A stretch of 64,000 bases of DNA, taken from the NCBI RefSeq assembly GCF_963678635.1, contig NC_087070.1, positions 26,784,057 through 26,848,056 on the forward strand, given 5' to 3'. Made by a program: the position numbers and the translations under genes. Origin of the DNA: Symsagittifera roscoffensis. Its lineage: Eukaryota > Xenacoelomorpha > Acoela > Convolutidae. Every line of letters begins with the position of its first letter. Position 1 is the first letter of the stretch. The notes under the pieces were generated by a model. The model was not told where the DNA came from. It saw only the letters and a list, made by a program, of their open reading frames with translations, and made no database searches. Of the stretch, positions 20,203 to 29,790 are shown piece by piece.

Positions 20203-23200
20203 TCAGGCGATGCTCAAGTAGTACTTCTTGTGAAGATGCACCATTATCTCTGTTTCTGCAAAGACCACATGTAGGATAGCATACAATTCCCTCGAGCTCA
20301 GTTTGCCCCTGTTTGGGTCGTACACCGGCATCGAGACCTCCACTATTCCTCTTTCAATCATGAAGTCACGTAGTCTTGTCAGTGCCAATATCACGTGTTC
20401 GGGATCAATTGTGTTTCTGTCGTTGACTCTCGTTACTAGGAAGCAGAGGTATTTGCCCGGGACTTGTGCCACTGACGGTGGAAGCGCTGCCATGCCTCCC
20501 AGTCCTGGCCTCTGTCTGAACAGAAACTCTACGTTCTGGTACTCTCTTTTGAAGTCAGCCTCCAATCTTGATTTGAAACTCATGTCCGCCGTGATGCAGA
20601 TCGCGCTGGTCCTGTTTGACAGGATGAAGTCGCTATCCGTTATCATGATGTTCTCTGAGTATTCATTGGGTATTTCGAATTTCGTTTTGAAATTCTTTCC
20701 TATGGTAGGCTCTGGTTCTTCTTCCTCCAGTTCCAATCCGCTTGTTTCCCTCACTTCCTTGAGCTTCTTTATCATCAAATTTTCGGTGTGGGTAAGTCCT
20801 ACCCCCACTCCCCGGACAAAAATATTTATCGACGTCCCCGTCGATGTAGTCGGGTCTGAATTGTCCTTAGGGATGTCCAGTGGCCTGTCTGTTGCTGTCC
20901 ATCCGAAAAGAGGGTCCTCTGTCTTCATGTAATTTGCTGCTGATACATCGATTTGCTGAATGCTTTGTCCTTCGCGGCTCTCGTCTTTGACATCACGCAT
21001 CCACTCTAGAATCCTCAAGTTCGTGTTCTCCCTCCTTTCTATTTCACTCTGCTCGAGATCCGTCTCCAATTCTGGCGTCGAGTAATCATCCTGCGGATAA
21101 TGTCCACCATCGTCAATGAACTGCCATTCCTCTTCGGCTTCCAGTTCGCCTGCGCTTAGTAGTTCATCGCCCAACTTGTCTGGCTGTATCTTATCGATCA
21201 AGAAGTCATCCCCGTACCTATTGTACCTCATACCTGTTCGTTTACGATTGCCAGTCCTGGTTTCCGGTGGTGTTGGTCGATCCGGCTCCATCCACTTCGG
21301 TACCTCGTTTTGCTCTGGGTCGTTCCAGTCTTCTTCTACAAATGAACCTGCATCCGACTCCACTTCTATCTTTTCGTTGTCGTCCAAACTCAAGATCTCA
21401 TTACCATCATTTTTCTCTCTAGTGCCTTTCTCATTCACTTCGCACGCTGGTTCCACCACCAGGTACTCAAGACCTTCCATGTCTTTTGGTAGGCACCAGT
21501 CCTCCGGGGACGGGACGTGAGGCTTCAGATTTTCGTAATGTGCTGCTCGCCCTGTACTCAAGCGATAGAACCGTCCTTGTTGATGTACTTCCGTAATCAT
21601 GAACGGTCCTCTCCATTTCTTGAGTAGTTTCTTTGTTCCCTTGGGCGGTATGACATTTTGGAAGACCCACACGTATTGGCCCACTTCGTATGGCTTTGCT
21701 CTTAGTATCTTTTCGTCATATTTCTTGCGTTGCCTCATTTGCGCTTGCGCCGTGTTTCTCCGACATAGCTCGTTTAGCTCTTGTTGTCTTTTGATCGCTT
21801 CCTTCACGTATGCTTGAGGTGACGTCCTCTTCCCCTCGTACTCCGGGTAGAAGAATGTTATAGGCATTGCCCTTTCCCTGCCTGTCAACATCATGAAAGG
21901 ACTGATACCCGTCGTTGAGTGCTGAGTACTATTATAGGCTCCTACTACCTGTGGCAGGTATTTGTCCCAGTCCGTCATGTATCTCGAGCAGTACACCCTG
22001 AGCATGTTGACCAGTGTCCTGTTCTGTCTCTCTACCAACCCATTGGTCTGTGGATGATAGGTCGTCGAGTGTGCTTGAGCAATGTGTGATCTCTTCATCA
22101 ATTCTTTTGTCAAGTCCCCCACAAAAGCCTTGCCGTTGTCCGACTGGAAAGTCATTGGACAACCATACCGCGATATCCAATGCGTTATCAGGTGATCACA
22201 TGTCTCCTCTGCTGAGGCTGTCTGGCACGGAACCGCTTCCGCCAACTTGGTGAAGTGATCTATTATAACTAGTGATTGGTTATAACCCGACTCCGTCATG
22301 CAGATTTTCTGATGGTCTATCTGCACCACCTCATTGAATTCCGAACTCTCGACAGACTTGAGGGGAAACTTCATCTTCCTTGGGTCTTTTACTTGAAGGC
22401 ATGCTAGGCAGGCATTCACCCATCTCTCGCAAGCTTTTCTCATTCCCGGCCAGTCAAACCTGTGAAGTATCCTTTGTTGTACTTTATCTATCCCCTGGTG
22501 GCCCATCTGGTCGTGTGATCTGAAAAGCACCTCCGTTTGGTACAATTGTGGTAGTATGATGAGGTTGTGTTTGTGTAATATTTTTTCCTCATCTCTTCTC
22601 TTGCACGCTACCACCCCTTCAGCTGTGTGATAAAGTAAGTCTCTCTTTTCTTTGTAGAACTGGCTCAAGATCTTGTAGCTGTCTTCCTCAAGTTCCCCCT
22701 TCTCCTTGACTCCCGAATGGATCCATTTGGAGAGGTTACTTGTCATTTTGTCATTCTTCTGGGCCCTTATTAGGTCAGACAGCCTGTATCTCGCCTTAAC
22801 GTGCTCCTTTAGCGCCATGATCTGTCCATTCATCTCACCAGGGTTGTGGATGTCATCGCTCAGTTTCACACATATCATCCTTTTCACGATTTTCATGTCG
22901 TCTTCTGGTACCAGATTCGTTCTGACGTTTGAGTTGCACGATAGTTCCCTTAGTGATTTTCTTGAAACTGCTATTTTCTCGAGCTCTTCACCACCTCGTA
23001 CCTCTTGTATTTCCAGATTGTACGTCCCTGAAGATGGATCCGTCTGTAATTCCCTGTCGTGCTGTCTTATCTTCTCTTCCGCCAGTATCATGCATAGACT
23101 GTCTTGGTCTTCGCTGCTCTCATCCGAGTCTTCATCCCATTCTTCACGCTCCCCGGACAATTTCCCTTCTCCGGTTTCGTCTTCTTCCATGAATCTGGAC

Positions 23201-24807
23201 CACTCCCCGGACTCTTGATCTAGTCCCAGGTGTTCAACTTCTTCTCTGAATGTTACTTTCTTATCCCTGACTTTTGTCTGCTCCAGAATTTTTTCGGGGA
23301 TTTTTTCAACTAGTGATCGCACAACTTCCTTGCTATCAGTGATGCTTCCTTTTGAGACGTCAGTACTGTTCACTGTTTCTTCTCTCCGAAGTATGGTTAG
23401 TTCCGGTGCCTCCTGACCTTTCCCTTGGATCACGGGCTTGTCATCTGATAGTTTCTCAAGCAACCTCATTAAGTCTTCATCTATTCGGACCGTTCCCTCC
23501 TCTACCTGGATGAGATCATAACCTTTTGCCTTGAGTGTTTCCCTCACGATCTTGGACTTGAGCATTATTCCTATCGGAATCCCTCTGCTTTTCTTCAAGA
23601 TGGTCTTTTCAAGAGGCTCTTTCGGCAATTCGGGATGATCTTCAATCGGTTTGCCTGATTTGTCCAGCCATCTCGTGAGTGAAAGACTGTCGTACGTTTC
23701 TTTGTCCATAAAGGAGAAGCCGTCTTTGATCTCAGGTCTGTCCGCCTCTCTTTGTTCTTGCCTCTCGTAGAACTCCGTCTTCTTACTCAAGCTGTCAGCA
23801 TTTTGATGTTTATCTCGTGTTCTGTGCTCAATTATCATGTTGTATCCATCCAAGCGAACTATCCACCTCCCAATATAGCTCTGGTCCATTGAGTACGTTT
23901 TCAGCCAGCTTAGTGCTCGGTTGTCGACTCGCAGCTTGAAGGGCTCACTGCCTAAGTATGCTCTGTATTTTTCGACAAAGGTGACCACCGCGAACATCTC
24001 TGCTTTCGGTGCTCCGTACTTCATTTCTGTGTCACTTATGACCTTGCTACCGTATGCTATTGGTCTCAAGACTGTCTTCCCATTCCATTCTTGTTCTTGA
24101 TGGAGAATCCCAGAAATAGCGACTACTGACGCATCCGTGTCTAGCACGTACATCCCCTTCTCAGTCGGCATACCCAGTACTGGTGCCTCACACAGCTCTT
24201 TCTTTATTCTCTGGAATGACTCTTCTGCCGCGTTGTTCCACGTGAACTTCTTGCCCTTATGTCTCATTAATTGTTGCATCGGGTATACCTTGTCCGCATA
24301 GCCCTTGATGAATTCTCTATAATAGTTGGCGAAACCCAGGAAGCTCATCAGCTGGTGCTCCGTCTTCGGTGATTTCCAGGTTAGGACTGCTTCCACGGCG
24401 TCTGGATCAGGTCTGATACCGTGTTTATCTACCATCCTGCCCAAGTATTTAATCGAGTCCTTGAGTATCTCGCACTTTGATGGTTTACACTTCAGCCCCG
24501 ATCTTTTCATGCACGCGAACACCTCGTCAAGCCTCTCGATGTGGTCTTCTAGTGTTGGCGTTGCTATTACCATGTCGTCCACGTAGCACATTACCAGGTT
24601 GCCGTACTTCTTCGTCACGCCTATCAACGCGTGTGCCATCAGCCGCTGAAACGTGGCTGTTGCATTGCAGAGTCCAAACGGCATCCGTTTCCATTGAAAC
24701 AGACCCAACTCGCAGGCGAACCCTGTCTTGTCCCTGTCTTGCTTCCTTAATGGTACCTGCCAAAAGGCCGAGCCTAAATCAAGAGTCGTAAAAAAATTTC
24801 GCATCAC
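20203..24807 (-). CDS. Pol, main part: RT (second half), RNase H, integrase, macrodomain-like tail
   Basis: 1534 codons. RT continues from FFTTLDLGSAFWQVPL with YVDD at 75-78. RNase H has TDAS at 224-227. A linker of about 400 residues, partly acidic, follows. The integrase zinc finger is H765/H770/C800/C803, with the core DD35E triad Asp831, Asp890, Glu926. A GPF module (WRGPF) follows at about 1040. Unlike ordinary Gypsy Pol, another 450 residues follow: an acidic linker, then about 1391-1534, a domain like the macrodomains of the OARD1/TARG1 type. The apparent first Met is not a true start: the RT domain begins in the preceding frame (24779-25234), and one extra base in an A7 run (24790-24796 on +) separates them. 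Polymerisation and integration of the element's cDNA are the expected roles. Confidence 0.93.
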   Translation of the reverse strand: MMRNFFTTLDLGSAFWQVPLRKQDRDKTGFACELGLFQWKRMPFGLCNATATFQRLMAHALIGVTKKYGNLVMCYVDDMVIATPTLEDHIERLDEVFACMKRSGLKCKPSKCEILKDSIKYLGRMVDKHGIRPDPDAVEAVLTWKSPKTEHQLMSFLGFANYYREFIKGYADKVYPMQQLMRHKGKKFTWNNAAEESFQRIKKELCEAPVLGMPTEKGMYVLDTDASVVAISGILHQEQEWNGKTVLRPIAYGSKVISDTEMKYGAPKAEMFAVVTFVEKYRAYLGSEPFKLRVDNRALSWLKTYSMDQSYIGRWIVRLDGYNMIIEHRTRDKHQNADSLSKKTEFYERQEQREADRPEIKDGFSFMDKETYDSLSLTRWLDKSGKPIEDHPELPKEPLEKTILKKSRGIPIGIMLKSKIVRETLKAKGYDLIQVEEGTVRIDEDLMRLLEKLSDDKPVIQGKGQEAPELTILRREETVNSTDVSKGSITDSKEVVRSLVEKIPEKILEQTKVRDKKVTFREEVEHLGLDQESGEWSRFMEEDETGEGKLSGEREEWDEDSDESSEDQDSLCMILAEEKIRQHDRELQTDPSSGTYNLEIQEVRGGEELEKIAVSRKSLRELSCNSNVRTNLVPEDDMKIVKRMICVKLSDDIHNPGEMNGQIMALKEHVKARYRLSDLIRAQKNDKMTSNLSKWIHSGVKEKGELEEDSYKILSQFYKEKRDLLYHTAEGVVACKRRDEEKILHKHNLIILPQLYQTEVLFRSHDQMGHQGIDKVQQRILHRFDWPGMRKACERWVNACLACLQVKDPRKMKFPLKSVESSEFNEVVQIDHQKICMTESGYNQSLVIIDHFTKLAEAVPCQTASAEETCDHLITHWISRYGCPMTFQSDNGKAFVGDLTKELMKRSHIAQAHSTTYHPQTNGLVERQNRTLVNMLRVYCSRYMTDWDKYLPQVVGAYNSTQHSTTGISPFMMLTGRERAMPITFFYPEYEGKRTSPQAYVKEAIKRQQELNELCRRNTAQAQMRQRKKYDEKILRAKPYEVGQYVWVFQNVIPPKGTKKLLKKWRGPFMITEVHQQGRFYRLSTGRAAHYENLKPHVPSPEDWCLPKDMEGLEYLVVEPACEVNEKGTREKNDGNEILSLDDNEKIEVESDAGSFVEEDWNDPEQNEVPKWMEPDRPTPPETRTGNRKRTGMRYNRYGDDFLIDKIQPDKLGDELLSAGELEAEEEWQFIDDGGHYPQDDYSTPELETDLEQSEIERRENTNLRILEWMRDVKDESREGQSIQQIDVSAANYMKTEDPLFGWTATDRPLDIPKDNSDPTTSTGTSINIFVRGVGVGLTHTENLMIKKLKEVRETSGLELEEEEPEPTIGKNFKTKFEIPNEYSENIMITDSDFILSNRTSAICITADMSFKSRLEADFKREYQNVEFLFRQRPGLGGMAALPPSVAQVPGKYLCFLVTRVNDRNTIDPEHVILALTRLRDFMIERGIVEVSMPVYDPNRGKLSSRELYAILHVVFAETEIMVHLHKKYYLSIA
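20206..20637 (-). other. macrodomain-like C-terminal domain of Pol
   Basis: The last 144 residues read in the order of a TARG1/OARD1-type macrodomain: an opening strand (SAICITADM), a conserved Gly pair (GLGGMAALPPS), GKYLCFLVTR, a helix ALTRLRDFMIERG, the strand VEVSMPVYDPNRGKL in place of the family's MPRIGCGLDRL, and a final helix/strand with IMVHLHKKYY. Macrodomains bind ADP-ribose or remove it from proteins. The ligand loop differs (PVYDPNRG for PRIGCGL), so activity is uncertain. The assignment is by eye from motif order. Confidence 0.7.
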
Positions 24808-25249
24808 CTAACTTCGAGAGGCTCTCATCAATTCTAGGTATGGGATAGGCATCCTTCACCGTGACGGAGTTCAGGTATCGAAAGTCACAACAAAACCTTA
24901 ACTGGTCGCCTTTCTTTTTGGCCATCACTACTCCACACGCCCACGGTGACTTGGATGGTTCTATCATGTCATACTCTAGTAACGTTTCGATTTCTTTTCT
25001 ACACGCGTCCGATTTGTGTGGGGTCATGCGCCTCGCCCCCTCCCTGTGTGGTACCGCGTTTTCCTCAAGTTCTATTTCATGTTCAACAAAATTACAACAC
25101 CCGATATCCGCCTTATGCCTTGAAAAAACCTCCTCGTTCCGCTCTAGTACGTCCTTGATAGCTTCGAGCTGTTCATCTTTCAGTTTGCCCCTTAAATGTT
25201 CAATCTCCGGCAGAACCGGTTTATCAGTTTGCATTTCATCTGGTGTGGG
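24779..25249 (-). CDS. Pol, N-terminal part: start of reverse transcriptase
   Basis: This stretch is in the same frame as gag-protease and starts directly after its TGA (25250-25252); the first Met is at 25234, five codons on. It carries the connection and the first RT blocks, including EIEHLRGKL, RRMTPHKSDACRKEIE, the MIEPSKSPWACGVV block and CCDFRYLN. It ends where a run of seven T (sense strand; 24790-24796) pushes translation out of frame into a stop. The protein resumes in the 20203-24807 frame in mid-domain, so this is an indel rather than a natural gene boundary. Confidence 0.9.
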   Translation of the reverse strand, partial: PTPDEMQTDKPVLPEIEHLRGKLKDEQLEAIKDVLERNEEVFSRHKADIGCCNFVEHEIELEENAVPHREGARRMTPHKSDACRKEIETLLEYDMIEPSKSPWACGVVMAKKKGDQLRFCCDFRYLNSVTVKDAYPIPRIDESLSKLGDAKFFYDS

Positions 25250-28200
25250 TCACTCTGGAAAGTTCGAACAGCTCGAGAGCCCATCGTCCGTTTCTGACTT
25301 AAGTGATTTGATAAGACCTGAAGAATCTTTTATTCTCTGCAATCGTCTCAAGATACAAATTTTGTCCCTGTGGTTGGGACAATCAACAACTTCATTTTGT
25401 TTTGAGTTTTCAATTGTTTCATATCGAGTTTTAACCGGTAAAGCATATCCCAGCTTCCTCCCTCTCTGTATCGTGATCGGTATATCAAGGGTATTCAACA
25501 AGACACTGACGCAGAGGCCGCTCTTCGTTATCGAAAATGATCTTCCTAAAACAGCAGCGCTTTGACTATTAGGATTTGGAACTATACACACTTGCTTGTT
25601 GTCACTTAGTTCATTATAATTTTTCATCCTCAAGCTTACGATTGCCGCTTCATTAGCTTTTAACCTCACTCTCCTACTCAAGAATACCGGTGCTTTGTTC
25701 TCATTTGCCATTATTAAATTTACCGGTTTGATTGCGTACCTCCTATCCGGGTTCCGTATCCTGAACATTGCATTATTTAGATCTATCGTTACGTCGAAAT
25801 TCCTGATGAAGTCTCTGCCCAAAATGAATTGGTCAGATTCATCTAGGTTTTCTACCACGATGAAGCTCATCCACAGGTTACGTTCCCCCAAATTGAGGGC
25901 TATTATCGGCGTCCTGCCCAGCACCCGTAGGGCCCCTTTGTTTGCAGCTGACAGCCGTATTCTCGAGTCTATCAAGTCACCTTTGTCAAAGCCCATCTTT
26001 TCCCATGTTTCGATTGGTATGACGCTCAAGACTGCTCCCGTGTCAAGTAATCCACGCAACTGAGTCTTTTTGCCATTTATGTCTAGCACGTGCCCTGTCA
26101 CGTCTGCTTCCGTCCCGATGTGCATTGCATCTTCTTCAAGCATGGCACAGTGTCCGATCGATCTTACTTTCAACTCTTCTTTCCCTACATAGATTTGTCC
26201 AATTAGGTCTTCGTCGCATGTTATCATCGTCTTGGTATAGATGTTGATTCCATCTATATTTAGCATCACCTCGTGTGGACCATAAGCTTCAGTGTACCTA
26301 TTATCAACACGTACCGACTTGCTGCCCCCTCTCGTGAGTAGTGCTCTGAGCGCTCTAGAAGTCGTTTGTGGACTTATTCCACTCAAGTAGTCTGCATACA
26401 CGTCAATGTGCATTATCGTCTGGTCGCTTGGCTCGCTCAAGTTTCTGGTTACTTCGTGGCCGCCCACTGTGATTATCGACATTATTCTTGCTCCGATTTT
26501 CGATATTCCAAAAGGTTTACCTGTCACCATTTTCACGGTGTTACAATTCCCGTTCTTTGTTGAGCCCGTTCTAGCCTCTGGTACTGAGTTCGATCCGGTT
26601 AATGCTTCGTTAAAATTCTGTCTTTCGATCTCCAACTTTAGTCGTTGCTCTATTTCTTTCGCAGCCAGATCTTGTTTCACTTTGGCAATTGCTTCCGTCG
26701 CCGCTTTCTCATAATTTATCTCTAGAGAGCTCCCGGCCGCGGACTCTAACGCACCGCTAACATGTGTTACAGCTTTCACTGTCTTCGTCGGCAATTCGGT
26801 GTTTGGTGCTCCTAAGTTCCTAGATTCAAACTCGTTTTGCCTGTTCCGCTGATTCTGCACCGCCGCTAATGCCAACTTATGTTTGGGGTGATTCTGGTCC
26901 TTGACCGCTTCCCAGAACAAGGGACAATCCATTCTGAAGTGCCCCTCCTGGTTACAGAAGAAGCATCTGGCGCCTATCTTGATGATTAAGCCATTATAGT
27001 ACTCGTGTTCCTCCATCTGGCTCATATCCTCTTCATCCGGTGCATAACCTAGGCTCTTCATGCCTTGTTTGTACGTTGTGCAGTCAGCCACATGATGATC
27101 CGCTGACCCGCAGTTCGCGCATGATCTGCGCTTGTCCATATCATCTCTAGGTTTGTACCATGATGACCTCTGGGGTTGGCTTCCCCCTTGCGTGTTCCTG
27201 TTTTCAGAATATGAGTACTTCTTAGGTTTCATCAGCATGTATTCTCTTGATTTCTGTCTCATTTCTTCTGGGGTGGGTGCGCTGTCCTTCGACAATGTGT
27301 AGTATGTTGCTAACATTGTCCTTAAGTCATCACTTTTCACCCCATCGATGAACTTCGAGGCAATGCTAAAGTTCCGTCTATTTGTCGACTCCTCTGGGTC
27401 ACTCCTCCTTCTCAAGCTCTCGAGGTCATCTAGGAACCGATCTATTGACTCGTCGTCCCTCTGCCTTCTCTTTTCAAATCGCATCATCGCTTGGTGACCC
27501 TTCATGCCTGACCCGAATCGATTCAGCAATATCTCGAAGATCTTGTCCGCGGTGTCGCGTTCTTCCTCCTTCTTTGCGACCACGCATTTTAATGCCGTTC
27601 CTTCCAAGTTGCTCAGTATGGCTGTACATGCTTGTCTTTCGTCACTCAAGTTATCTTGTTCTAGATGTAATCTCATCACTTCCACCCAAGTGTCAATGCA
27701 TCCATCGGAGTCGTCCTTGAATTCTTTTGGCTTCTTGAATGTCTTTCTTGTTTTTCCCTCTCTCCTGTCGCTCGAGTCAGTGTTCCTCGTGGCGAAGGCC
27801 TCTAGAGTCCTGTTCATCATCTCCCAAGTGCTGGCCCATGTCATAGCATCCGGTCCTGTGTTGCTGTTAGCTGTTGCATCTCCCGGACCAGTCGTTGTAT
27901 TCGACGTTCCATTCTTCATTATTGTTTTCGCAGCTGTTGGTGCTATGCTTATCGCATCCCTGGTTAAGGGCAACGGTGTCGATTGCCGTTTGTTCCTTTG
28001 TGGTTCTACAAAGTCAACTCTGGTGCCTTGCGTACGATCCGCTGCCGGTCTTTCTTGTGGAGTAGAACCTCTCAAGATTGCATCCAACTTCGCCTGTGTT
28101 GCACACGAACTCTCGGCTTGACTCTTGCTCATTGTGTCCATTCTCCTTTCCAGGCTCCCTAATTGGCTGTTGACATCATCATATCGGTTCTTCAACTGTT

Positions 28201-29011
28201 GCATGTCTGTTTTGATGTTCTTTTCTCGTTCTTCATTGGTGGCTTCCACCTTATCTGACATTTCCTTGAGTCTCTCCTCTGTTGCCTTAGCTAGGTTAAA
28301 ATAACTGTCTAGATACTCGTGCTTGTTGTATCTTATCTCCTTTTTTATCACCTCTCTGTCTTCTTCACTGTTCTTAAGTCTTTTGTCGATCTGATTTAAT
28401 TTCGCCAACAAGTCGCCCAGCTCAATGGTAGTCTCTTCATGGTCAGCCGTCGGTTTCTCTTCGGCCGTAGCCTCTGCTTTAGCTTGTTCCTCATTCTGGC
28501 CGGCTTCTGTCGCTTTCGTGCTCACTGTACCAAATGTTCGTGCTCTTTCTGTTTTTGGTTCTTCAGTCACGTTTTCTTTCGATTTGAGTCCGACCATCAT
28601 TGCAAACTTGTCTGTGAAGGATGTCTTTTTCACTTGAGAGTCGTTTTTCACAGTCTCTCGGGTATTGCCTGTTGTGTCTTCCAATGCGTCTATTCGTGAA
28701 AACTCCACGGTTTTTGGACTTTGGTCTTCCACGTGGGGCATCGGTGTGGATTCCGTTGTCCTCTTCTCCACTTCATCTACGCTCTGGTCTGGTGTCTCTA
28801 GGTCGATTTCGATTGTGGGCTCCACCTGTTTTTCCCCCACATCTTCTCGTGTCTTGCTCTCGGTGCCACTCCTCGTACTGACCATGTTAACTGAAAAGTT
28901 CTTCTTTGTTATCTTTGGGCCTGTTGATGTCGTTCCGCGCAGCGATGAATTATATTTCGTGTTTGATCCACTTGACCTTTTTTCGAGCACCGGTACCCTA
29001 CTCCGCCTCAT
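25250..29011 (-). CDS. Gag-protease polyprotein of the giant retrotransposon
   Basis: 1253 residues. The N-terminal 190 are charged and low-complexity, and about 195-300 is coiled coil. About 430-590 matches a retrotransposon Gag capsid domain (KKPKEFKDDSDGCIDTWVEV, ending near PTPEEMRQKSREY). Two CCHC zinc knuckles follow, at 631-644 (CANCGSADHHVADC) and 683-696 (CFFCNQEGHFRMDC). A retropepsin-type aspartic protease has LLDTGA at 988-993 and ILGRDFIRNFDV about 75 residues later. Met43 (about 28885), beginning MVSTRSG, is an alternative start. The frame stops at TGA followed by C, and pol continues in the same frame, as in stop-readthrough gag-pol systems. A simple nonsense mutation is equally possible. 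Confidence 0.93.
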   Translation of the reverse strand: MRRSRVPVLEKRSSGSNTKYNSSLRGTTSTGPKITKKNFSVNMVSTRSGTESKTREDVGEKQVEPTIEIDLETPDQSVDEVEKRTTESTPMPHVEDQSPKTVEFSRIDALEDTTGNTRETVKNDSQVKKTSFTDKFAMMVGLKSKENVTEEPKTERARTFGTVSTKATEAGQNEEQAKAEATAEEKPTADHEETTIELGDLLAKLNQIDKRLKNSEEDREVIKKEIRYNKHEYLDSYFNLAKATEERLKEMSDKVEATNEEREKNIKTDMQQLKNRYDDVNSQLGSLERRMDTMSKSQAESSCATQAKLDAILRGSTPQERPAADRTQGTRVDFVEPQRNKRQSTPLPLTRDAISIAPTAAKTIMKNGTSNTTTGPGDATANSNTGPDAMTWASTWEMMNRTLEAFATRNTDSSDRREGKTRKTFKKPKEFKDDSDGCIDTWVEVMRLHLEQDNLSDERQACTAILSNLEGTALKCVVAKKEEERDTADKIFEILLNRFGSGMKGHQAMMRFEKRRQRDDESIDRFLDDLESLRRRSDPEESTNRRNFSIASKFIDGVKSDDLRTMLATYYTLSKDSAPTPEEMRQKSREYMLMKPKKYSYSENRNTQGGSQPQRSSWYKPRDDMDKRRSCANCGSADHHVADCTTYKQGMKSLGYAPDEEDMSQMEEHEYYNGLIIKIGARCFFCNQEGHFRMDCPLFWEAVKDQNHPKHKLALAAVQNQRNRQNEFESRNLGAPNTELPTKTVKAVTHVSGALESAAGSSLEINYEKAATEAIAKVKQDLAAKEIEQRLKLEIERQNFNEALTGSNSVPEARTGSTKNGNCNTVKMVTGKPFGISKIGARIMSIITVGGHEVTRNLSEPSDQTIMHIDVYADYLSGISPQTTSRALRALLTRGGSKSVRVDNRYTEAYGPHEVMLNIDGINIYTKTMITCDEDLIGQIYVGKEELKVRSIGHCAMLEEDAMHIGTEADVTGHVLDINGKKTQLRGLLDTGAVLSVIPIETWEKMGFDKGDLIDSRIRLSAANKGALRVLGRTPIIALNLGERNLWMSFIVVENLDESDQFILGRDFIRNFDVTIDLNNAMFRIRNPDRRYAIKPVNLIMANENKAPVFLSRRVRLKANEAAIVSLRMKNYNELSDNKQVCIVPNPNSQSAAVLGRSFSITKSGLCVSVLLNTLDIPITIQRGRKLGYALPVKTRYETIENSKQNEVVDCPNHRDKICILRRLQRIKDSSGLIKSLKSETDDGLSSCSNFPE

Positions 29012-29309
29012 TATTTCTATTTACAACTGCTTTTATTTACAATTTTATTATATACACGATTCTATTCTAAGAATAAAAAAATAATAAAACAAAAAAATTT
29101 TTTGTGGTAACAAATTTTGTACAACGTGTTAAAAACCTTGTTGTAGCTCTCTTTCTAAAACCTTTGAAAAATTTCCCTTAATGTGGTCTCAACCGTACCT
29201 ATTTCGATTTGTCTTATTTTGTCTTAAGACACACTTGTTGTAATTTTACTTCAATTTTTATACCGTCCCAAGACTAATCGTCACTATCACAGTACTCTCC
29301 GCTAGTGTC

Positions 29310-29790
29310 CTAAGACCCTTGTACCAAGGTCACTGTTCCAAGACTACTGTCCCAAGACTAGTGTCCCAAGGCTAGTGTCCCAAGACTACTGTCCCAAGAC
29401 TAGTGTCCCAAGGCTAGTGTCCCAAGACTACTGTCCCAAGACCAGTGTCCCAAGACCAGTGTCCCAAGGCTAGTGTCCCAAGACTAGTGTCCCAAGACCC
29501 TTGTCCCAAGACCACTGTCCCAAGACCACTGTCCCAAGACCCTGTCCCAAGACCACTGTCCCAAGACCCTGTCCCAAGACCACTGTCCCAAGACCCCTGT
29601 CCCAAGACCCTGTCCCAAGACCACTGTCCCAAGACCCTGTCCCAAGACCCTGTCCCAAGACCCTTGTCCCAAGACCACTGTCCCAAGACCCTGTCCCAAG
29701 ACCACTGTCCCAAGACCCTGTCCCAAGACCACTGTCCCAAGACCCTGTCCCAAGACCACTGTCCCAAGACTGATCTGTCCCAAGACTTCT
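29310..29790. repeat. minisatellite, unit about 14 bp (TGTCCCAAGACCAC)
   Basis: More than 30 imperfect copies of TGTCCCAAGACC(A/C)C-type units with small length changes. The left part has AGACTAGTGTCCCA variants and the right part alternates ...CCAC and ...CC forms. On the element strand it reads GGTCTTGGGACA. It is open in several frames on both strands because the units lack stops. Confidence 0.92.

Noticed and set aside
24785..24800. Programmed -1 frameshift at the T-run in pol
   Set aside because: Restoring the frame needs +1, not -1, and the site lies in the middle of the RT domain; a one-base indel or sequencing error is simpler.
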